Made by a program: the position numbers and the translations under genes. The notes under the pieces are model-generated. The model worked only from the letters and a program-made list of their open reading frames with translations, was not told the origin of the DNA and did no database searches. A stretch of DNA of 58,159 bases from Bacteroidota bacterium (GTDB lineage Bacteria; Bacteroidota; Rhodothermia; Balneolales; Balneolaceae). The stretch spans positions 1 through 58,159 of the forward strand of contig JAAAOB010000153.1 in NCBI GenBank assembly GCA_009909035.1, given 5' to 3'. Each line of letters opens with the position of its first letter. The first letter of the stretch is position 1. This document shows, piece after piece, positions 53,209 to 58,159 of the stretch.

Positions 53209-54141
53209 TTAATTTCGAAAATGATCACCAATAACGGCCATTGCATTGGCAAGTGCCGTTCTCCAGTAGTGCCAGGTATGCCCACCGTCCCGGATTCTAA
53301 ATTCAAAGTCTACATTCTTCTCGTTCATAATCTCTGCAAGATTCATGTTTTGTTGAATCAGGAAATCATCATCACCACAGTCAATAAATATGCCGGGAAG
53401 GGGCGGCTCTTCTGCGGCATTTGAATTCCATCCGTCTTGCGACGGCTCAATGGGATCCATCGCTTTAAACATTTCCTGGACGGAGTGCTCTTTATAATTT
53501 TCGGGCAGCCCATTCTCATTGTAGGGTCCCCAGGTTTTTTGATGAAAATCTCTGTCCCAATCACTTCGTTCTTCAATGGGCATCGGTTCCACTTCCAGAA
53601 ATGCAGCGCTCATGGCATAAACATGGCTGAACGTTTCTCTATATTTGACGCCATGATACATCGCACCGTATCCTCCCATAGAGAGCCCCGCGATAGCGCG
53701 TGAACTTCTATCATTTATAATTCGGTAGCGCTGCTCAACGTCCGGGATCAACTCGGTATGGAAAAACTCCTCCCACCGGACAGATCCATCGTAATTGTTA
53801 ATATAAAACGAGTCGTAAAGTCCATCCGGCATGATGATGATCATTTCGGGAGCCGTGCCTTCAGCCATCGCCATCCCGGCAATTCGCTGTACTTCTCCAA
53901 CGGTTATCCAGTCATTATGATCTCCGGTCATCCCGTGAAGGAGGTAGAGGACCGGGTAATGGCGGGTGGACTCCTCGTAGCTTTCGGGCAGATAGACTGA
54001 ATAGCTCATGTCTCTGTCAAGAATTTCGCTCTGAACAGATTGGGAATTGTCAACCGTGCCGTGCTGTGCAGTAAGACCGAGTGGGTTACACAACAAAGCA
54101 AGGATAACAAAAAGTGATGATAGGGTGATGGTTGATTTCAT
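53209..54141 (-). CDS. Secreted esterase, esterase-D-like alpha/beta hydrolase
   Basis: I choose ATG 54141, where the signal peptide starts (MKSTITLSSLFVILALL; cleavage after LTAQ); the frame runs 21 codons further upstream. The 310-residue precursor has the esterase-D/PF00756 layout: YPVLYLLHGMTGDHNDW, the nucleophile in GLSMGGYG (Ser154), an acidic residue in DCGDDD (about 257) and His288 in GGHTWHYW. Family members hydrolyse acyl or feruloyl esters and S-formylglutathione. A signal peptide points to carbohydrate or lipid esters outside the cytoplasm. The ALDH gene is upstream on the same strand at 115 bases. Confidence 0.9.
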   Translation of the reverse strand: MKSTITLSSLFVILALLCNPLGLTAQHGTVDNSQSVQSEILDRDMSYSVYLPESYEESTRHYPVLYLLHGMTGDHNDWITVGEVQRIAGMAMAEGTAPEMIIIMPDGLYDSFYINNYDGSVRWEEFFHTELIPDVEQRYRIINDRSSRAIAGLSMGGYGAMYHGVKYRETFSHVYAMSAAFLEVEPMPIEERSDWDRDFHQKTWGPYNENGLPENYKEHSVQEMFKAMDPIEPSQDGWNSNAAEEPPLPGIFIDCGDDDFLIQQNMNLAEIMNEKNVDFEFRIRDGGHTWHYWRTALANAMAVIGDHFRN

Positions 54142-54255
54142 GGAGTTCCTGTTAAATGTAGATTCTGTGATGGTTGGATGATAGTTCCGCATGTACCGGC
54201 GCATTTGATCAAAGGCGAGCCGGTTTGCATGGTCGCTATTATTGATCCTGCCTGG

Positions 54256-55785
54256 TTACACATCAAACTCAATCCCCTGCGCAAGCGGCAGTTCATCGCC
54301 CCAGTTGATGGTGTTGGTCTGCCGGCGCATGTAGGCTTTCCAGGCGTCGGAGCCCGATTCGCGTCCGCCGCCGGTCTCTTTCTCGCCGCCGAATGCTCCG
54401 CCGATCTCAGCACCGCTGGTGCCTATATTGACATTGGCAATACCGCAATCGGACCCGCGGTGACTCAGGAAGGTTTCCACTTCACGCATGTTCAGCGTGA
54501 ACATGGACGAGCTGAGTCCCTGTTTGACGCCGTTATGGTAGGCGATCGCCTCGTCCAGTTCGCTGTATTTGATCAGGTAGAGAATCGGCGCAAATGTCTC
54601 GTTTTGAACAATCTCGTAGTGATTTTCTACCTCGGCAATGGCCGGCTTTACGTAATGGCCCTCGAGATTTTCCAGGACATCGCCACCGCAAACAATGGTA
54701 CCGCCCTCATCCGTAATCTGCTGCAGGGCTTTCTGCATGTTGTTGACCGCATCTTTATCAATCAGCGGCCCGACGAGCGTGTCGGGGTCCAGCGGGTCGC
54801 CGATGTTGATGCTGGTGTAGATATTTTTGAGGCGATCTTTCAGCTCATCATACACATCGTCATGAACAATGAGCCGGCGGGTACTGGTGCAGCGCTGACC
54901 GGCTGTTCCCACCGCACCAAAGACCACGGCACGAATCGTCATCTCCAGGTCGGCATCTTTACTGATGATAATTGCATTGTTGCCGCCCAGCTCAAGAATG
55001 GTTTTTCCAAGTCGTGCACCAACGGTTTGGGCTACTTGTTTTCCCATGGCGATGGAACCCGTGGCTGAAATCAATGGAATACGCTCGTCTTTGGTCATCC
55101 ACTCGCCCACATCCCGGCCGCCGGTGATGAGTGAGAAAATGCCTTCCGGCAAGTCGTTCTCTTTCAGCACTTTAGCAACAATATTCTGTACGGCAACGGA
55201 ACAGAGAGGCGTTTTTTCCGATCCTTTCCAGATCACCGTATCGCCGCAGACGGCGGCAATCATCGCGTTCCAGCTGTAGACGGCAACAGGAAAATTGAAG
55301 GCTGAAATCACTCCAACGGGTCCCAGCGGATGCCACTGCTCGTACATCCGGTGCTGCGGACGTTCGGAGTGCATGGTTTTCCCGTAAAGCATGCGCGACT
55401 GACCCAGCGCAAAGTCACAAATGTCGATCATCTCCTGAACCTCGCCCAGGCCTTCCTGGTAGATTTTACCCATTTCGTAGGAAACCAGCTTACCGAGAGG
55501 CTCTTTAAATTCTCTGAGTTTTTCACCAATCTGGCGCACGATCTCGCCGCGCTGCGGGGCGGGCATCATGCGCCATGTGTTAAACGCTTCCTGCGAGGCC
55601 TGCACCACCGTTTCATAATCTTTTTGGGTGGTTTGGGTAACGGTCGCAATTTCGGACCCGTCAACAGGTGTGTGACTGGTGATTTCTGATGGAGATTTGC
55701 CGGAGAAAAACTCCTGTCCTGTCGACGTTCCGTGATTATTCTCTTTGATGCCGAGCGTACTCAAAAAATCTTTCATACTTTCCAT
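54256..55785 (-). CDS. Aldehyde dehydrogenase, ALDH7/AmaB-like
   Basis: The 509-residue enzyme has the NAD(P)-binding and catalytic residues of the superfamily: general base Glu265 in LELGGNNA, nucleophile Cys299 in GQRCTSTRR, FNFPVAVYSWN, and ETFAPILY. The sequence SRMLYGKTMHSERPQHRMYEQWHPLGPVGVISAFNFPVAV and the C-terminal GGAFGGEKETGGGRESGSDAWK with RRQTNTINWG are typical of ALDH7, which includes alpha-aminoadipate semialdehyde dehydrogenase in lysine breakdown. A role in lysine catabolism or detoxification is likely. It is cytoplasmic. Confidence 0.92.
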   Translation of the reverse strand: MESMKDFLSTLGIKENNHGTSTGQEFFSGKSPSEITSHTPVDGSEIATVTQTTQKDYETVVQASQEAFNTWRMMPAPQRGEIVRQIGEKLREFKEPLGKLVSYEMGKIYQEGLGEVQEMIDICDFALGQSRMLYGKTMHSERPQHRMYEQWHPLGPVGVISAFNFPVAVYSWNAMIAAVCGDTVIWKGSEKTPLCSVAVQNIVAKVLKENDLPEGIFSLITGGRDVGEWMTKDERIPLISATGSIAMGKQVAQTVGARLGKTILELGGNNAIIISKDADLEMTIRAVVFGAVGTAGQRCTSTRRLIVHDDVYDELKDRLKNIYTSINIGDPLDPDTLVGPLIDKDAVNNMQKALQQITDEGGTIVCGGDVLENLEGHYVKPAIAEVENHYEIVQNETFAPILYLIKYSELDEAIAYHNGVKQGLSSSMFTLNMREVETFLSHRGSDCGIANVNIGTSGAEIGGAFGGEKETGGGRESGSDAWKAYMRRQTNTINWGDELPLAQGIEFDV

Positions 55786-56003
55786 GTCTGTGTTGCGGTT
55801 TCCTGAAATATAGAAGCTGCAGCGGTGAAACCCAATCCCAGGGAAGGCAAAGATTTATGTGCTCTTGGTAAAATTCTGTTGTTAACTTTAAGCTCAGATA
55901 TAATCTATTATTAGCTATAATGAGTTGTTCAGTTTTTAACAAAGCGGGCAAGGGAGTATTTATCAAATCGCAGTACTAAAGTTATGACCCTTAAAAATTC
56001 TCT

Positions 56004-56029
56004 GTTACTTTTGAACGGTCAAAAGTAAC
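56004..56029. repeat. Palindrome GTTACTTTTGA-ACGG-TCAAAAGTAAC
   Basis: An 11-bp perfect stem, directly followed by CAAAACCCGCC. It lies beside the inverted repeat at 56058-56180 in the gap 55786-56271, which has no gene. I recall similar palindromes between genes of Bacteroidota, but have not checked. Confidence 0.7.
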
Positions 56030-56057
56030 CAAAACCCGCCGGCTAAAGATTTGCTCC

Positions 56058-56180
56058 GGTGGGCACATTTGAACACTTTGCGATGTAAAAACAAAGGTCC
56101 GCATCGCTATATTTTTATAAATGAGATTCGGCCGGAAAGTTTTTACACCCATCGCATGCGTGTTGAAATGTGCAGACACC
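56058..56180. repeat. MITE-like imperfect inverted repeat
   Basis: The left arm (56058-56092: GGTGGGCACATTTGAACAC, then GCGATGTAAAAAC) matches the complement of the right arm (56139-56180: GTTTTTACACCCATCGCATG, then GTGTTGAAATGTGCAGACACC) apart from small gaps. About 46 bases lie between. No protein is encoded. It could fold into one long hairpin. Confidence 0.65.
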
Positions 56181-56271
56181 ACCTACGTAAATCAGAGGCC
56201 GGATAGATTAACAGTCTCAACAAATTAAGCGTGATTAAATAAAACCCACATAAATTATTATAGAAATATTT

Positions 56272-57048
56272 ATGCAGATCAGACCGGCGACTAACAATCA
56301 GTTAAAACTTTGGAGAAAGCTTCAGCAGACGAAATACCGAAAAAAAGAGGGGCTGTTTCTTGCGGAGGGTGAGCGGTGTGTGGAACAGATCGTGGCCAAC
56401 GGCTTTATAAATGTGAATGCTTTTGTTGTAGAGATAGGGTATCAGCCGGGATTTGAAATTAACGGTTCTGTTTTTGAGGTATCTCATGATGACTTCGAAT
56501 CCCTGTCGGATACCGACACGCCCCAGGGCATTCTTGCCGTTTGCGATACACCGGCCGAATCTTCAGTGGCACAGATAATAGATGGCAGCGGGGTGATTAT
56601 TGCCCTGGATGCGGTTCAGGATCCGGGAAATGTCGGCACCATGATCCGGACGTCGGCCTGGTTTGGTGCAGCGTGGATGCTCTATGGAGACGGGACCGCC
56701 GACCCGTTTCATCCAAAAGTGGTCCGAAGCACAGCGGGAGCCACCGGCGTTTTGCCATTTCTGAAAGGAGATCTTGGGGAGCGGTTGAAACAGTTTGAAC
56801 AGAACGGGTGGCAGATCTACCTGATGGATGGCGGAGAAGGATCTGTCCCGATCGGCCGAGAAATTCCGGCCCGCAGATCGGTTCTTGTGATCGGCAACGA
56901 GGGCAACGGGATTGCACACCAGCTTTTTACAGCTCAGCGCAAGCGCGTACGAATACCTGGGGAGAGCTCCATCGTAGAAAGTCTGAATGCAGCCATGGCG
57001 ATGGGAATTGGCATGTATCATATGACGTCGGAAGGGGACAAATCATAA
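56272..57048 (+). CDS. SpoU/TrmH-family RNA 2'-O-methyltransferase
   Basis: The 258-residue protein has the N-terminal substrate-binding domain (KLQQTKYRKKEGLFLAEGERCVEQ, about 15-38) and the knotted SPOUT methyltransferase domain. The latter shows motif 1 DPGNVGTMIRTS (about 115-126), motif 2 VIGNEGNGI (about 211-218) and motif 3 IPGESSIVESLNAAMAMGI. It uses S-adenosylmethionine to methylate a ribose of rRNA or tRNA; RlmB-like activity on 23S rRNA is most likely. It is a stand-alone gene followed by the palindrome region. Confidence 0.92.
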   Translation: MQIRPATNNQLKLWRKLQQTKYRKKEGLFLAEGERCVEQIVANGFINVNAFVVEIGYQPGFEINGSVFEVSHDDFESLSDTDTPQGILAVCDTPAESSVAQIIDGSGVIIALDAVQDPGNVGTMIRTSAWFGAAWMLYGDGTADPFHPKVVRSTAGATGVLPFLKGDLGERLKQFEQNGWQIYLMDGGEGSVPIGREIPARRSVLVIGNEGNGIAHQLFTAQRKRVRIPGESSIVESLNAAMAMGIGMYHMTSEGDKS

Positions 57049-57173
57049 GTTGAAGCCTGAAACATTATTCACAAATTCATTTGCGGATGAGGCTATTCGT
57101 CAAGCCCTGGATTTTTTTGGTGAGTTTCCGGATAAAATCGCCGAGTTTCGCTGATGATAACCCAAGCACCAGC

Positions 57174-57552
57174 GGTGCGGAATATCCGTACCCCTGCAAA
57201 GGGAGCAACCCATCATCACCCACGATCTCTTTTATTGAAAAGGAGAAATTCTTTTCGCAGGGTTCCGTGATTGATTTCGGGTGTCGTACTATGCCGCGCC
57301 GATGGCGCTTCTCTATATTTTGGTCTGCCTGAGCTGAACCCCACAGATTCACCTTGTGAACCTGTGGGGCTACGGCCATGCCGCCCCGAAACGGGGCTGG
57401 TTTATTCCCTTAAAAAGGCGAACGCCATTCATGGTATCCAATACATCCGAACCCAAAAAGTTTAGCCCCGAAGCGGGCGTAAGCATCAGCACAGGGCATC
57501 GCCCTGTGTAGAAGTAGTCGGCAGTTTCCGATATCAGCCCTGAAAGGGCGAA
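57174..57552. repeat. Palindrome mosaic, long direct repeat copy A
   Basis: This 379-base unit recurs 614 bases later as copy B with few differences. It contains or adjoins at least seven short perfect inverted repeats: GCACC-AGC-GGTGC (57166-57178), GCGCC-GAT-GGCGC (57296-57308), CCCCACAG...CTGTGGGG (57339-57369), GCCCCG-AAA-CGGGGC (57383-57397), GCCC...GGGC (about 57464-57477), CACAGGGC-ATC-GCCCTGTG (57490-57508) and GCCCT-GAA-AGGGC (57537-57549). No frame looks like a protein. Confidence 0.85.
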
Positions 57553-57787
57553 AGCCCGTTCATCATTCCTGTGTGTCCTGTACCCTGTTTTGGGCTAACT
57601 ATACTATACGGTATCGGCCCATTGATCATAGGCCGATGCCGTCGCCCTTTAAGGGCCCACTTTGCTAACGTTTACGAAAGTTGAGTTAGAAAGAGAGCAC
57701 CAGCGGTGCGGCACGTCCGTAGCCCCTGGTCAGCGCAACGCAGTGGCCAGGGGTTGCCGAACGCACACGATAAAGGAGAGCGCCGTA
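57553..57787. repeat. Spacer between the two mosaic copies, also palindromic
   Basis: Between the copies lie TCGGCC...GGCCGA (57614-57636), GCCCTT-T-AAGGGC (57644-57656), a second GCACC-AGC-GGTGC (57697-57709) and CCCCTGG...CCAGGGG (about 57723-57753). No gene is visible. The GCACCAGCGGTGC module is shared with the left edge of copy A. Confidence 0.7.
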
Positions 57788-58159
57788 GGTGCGGAATATC
57801 CGTACCTCTGCAAAGGGAGCAACCTATCATCACCCACGATCTCTTATTGAAAAGGAGAAATTCTTTTCGCAGGGTTCCGTGATTGATTTCGGGTTTCCTC
57901 CTATGCCGCGCCGATGGCGCTTCTCTACAGTTTGGTCTGCCTGCACCCCACAGATTCACCTTGTGAACCTGTGGGGCTACGGCCATGCCGCCCCGGAGCG
58001 GGGCTGGTTTATTCCCTTAAAAAGGCGAACGCCATTCATGGTATCCAAAACATCCGAACTCAAAAAGTTTAGCCCCGAAGCGGGCGTAAGCATCAGCACA
58101 GGGCATCGCCCTGTGTAGAAGTAGTCGGCAGTTTCCGATATCAGCCCTGAAAGGGCGAA
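57788..58159. repeat. Palindrome mosaic, long direct repeat copy B (runs to window end)
   Basis: The sequence repeats 57174-57552 with scattered substitutions and a few small deletions (net seven bases). Some stems are kept despite changed loops, such as GCCCCGGAGCGGGGC (loop GAG for AAA). The repeat reaches the last base, so the array may continue. Confidence 0.85.

Noticed and set aside
54178..55068. 296-codon plus-strand frame opposite the aldehyde dehydrogenase
   Set aside because: It lies antisense to a gene with intact catalytic motifs and has no family features of its own.
57077..57379. 100-codon minus-strand frame and similar frames in the palindrome region
   Set aside because: The same translated words recur in both repeat copies because the DNA repeats; no protein family is visible.

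Overview
The window reads like a chromosome segment of a marine or halophilic bacterium of the Bacteroidota / Rhodothermota-Balneolota group. This is inferred from gene content, not from a marker-gene search. Supporting signs are a DUF5686-type outer-membrane protein with an N-terminal carboxypeptidase-regulatory-like domain, an OmpA lipoprotein with thrombospondin type 3 repeats, a propeller/Y_Y_Y sensor kinase, a six-bladed propeller protein, a Bat-like VWA protein, and many starts with weak or no Shine-Dalgarno sequence. No rRNA is present; there is one tRNA, tRNA-Ala(GGC).

Layout. Positions 1-292 hold the N-terminus of a lipoprotein amidase. Positions 456-13604 are a dense signal-transduction block: a two-receiver protein, a 945-residue hybrid kinase, an Rcp1-like receiver, a PAS kinase, an apparent ATPase-dead histidine protein, a GAF/PAS HWE-type kinase and a MASE1-like kinase with eroded ATP-binding motifs. 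Positions 13918-17034 are a two-gene unit joining a kinase-fold protein of unknown substrate to a GH13 alpha-glucosidase. An outer-membrane protein and an OmpA/TSP3 lipoprotein follow, converging on a shared terminator. Then come tRNA-Ala with a duplicated 3' end, a large propeller lipoprotein, and a divergent run with a Bat-like protein, a small membrane protein, hflX, a CBS-ACT protein, a TPR protein, aroA, hsp20 and dnaK. Positions 36228-42663 hold a second OmpA protein, a small lipoprotein and a complete LuxR-type two-component pair with a propeller sensor.

The second half is more accessory. A DUF4212/sodium-solute symporter pair is followed by a roughly 2-kb AT-rich insert. It carries a Cys-rich secreted peptide and a membrane-anchored six-bladed propeller protein. 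It is bracketed by two 7-bp tandem arrays and two copies of the start of tsaD: a fragment on the left and the intact gene on the right. After tsaD come a VapBC module flanked by related repeats, a methyltransferase, an XRE/membrane-protein pair with a decayed XRE remnant nearby, a DUF1428 protein, a PH-domain protein, an esterase and an ALDH7-like dehydrogenase. A MITE-like inverted repeat, a SpoU methyltransferase and a roughly 1-kb mosaic of short perfect palindromes, repeated twice, close the window.

The strongest candidates for something undescribed are: the kinase-fold + GH13 pair; the Spo0B/ChpT-like degenerate kinase inside the signalling block; the peptide + propeller cassette inserted at tsaD; and the palindrome mosaic at the right end.
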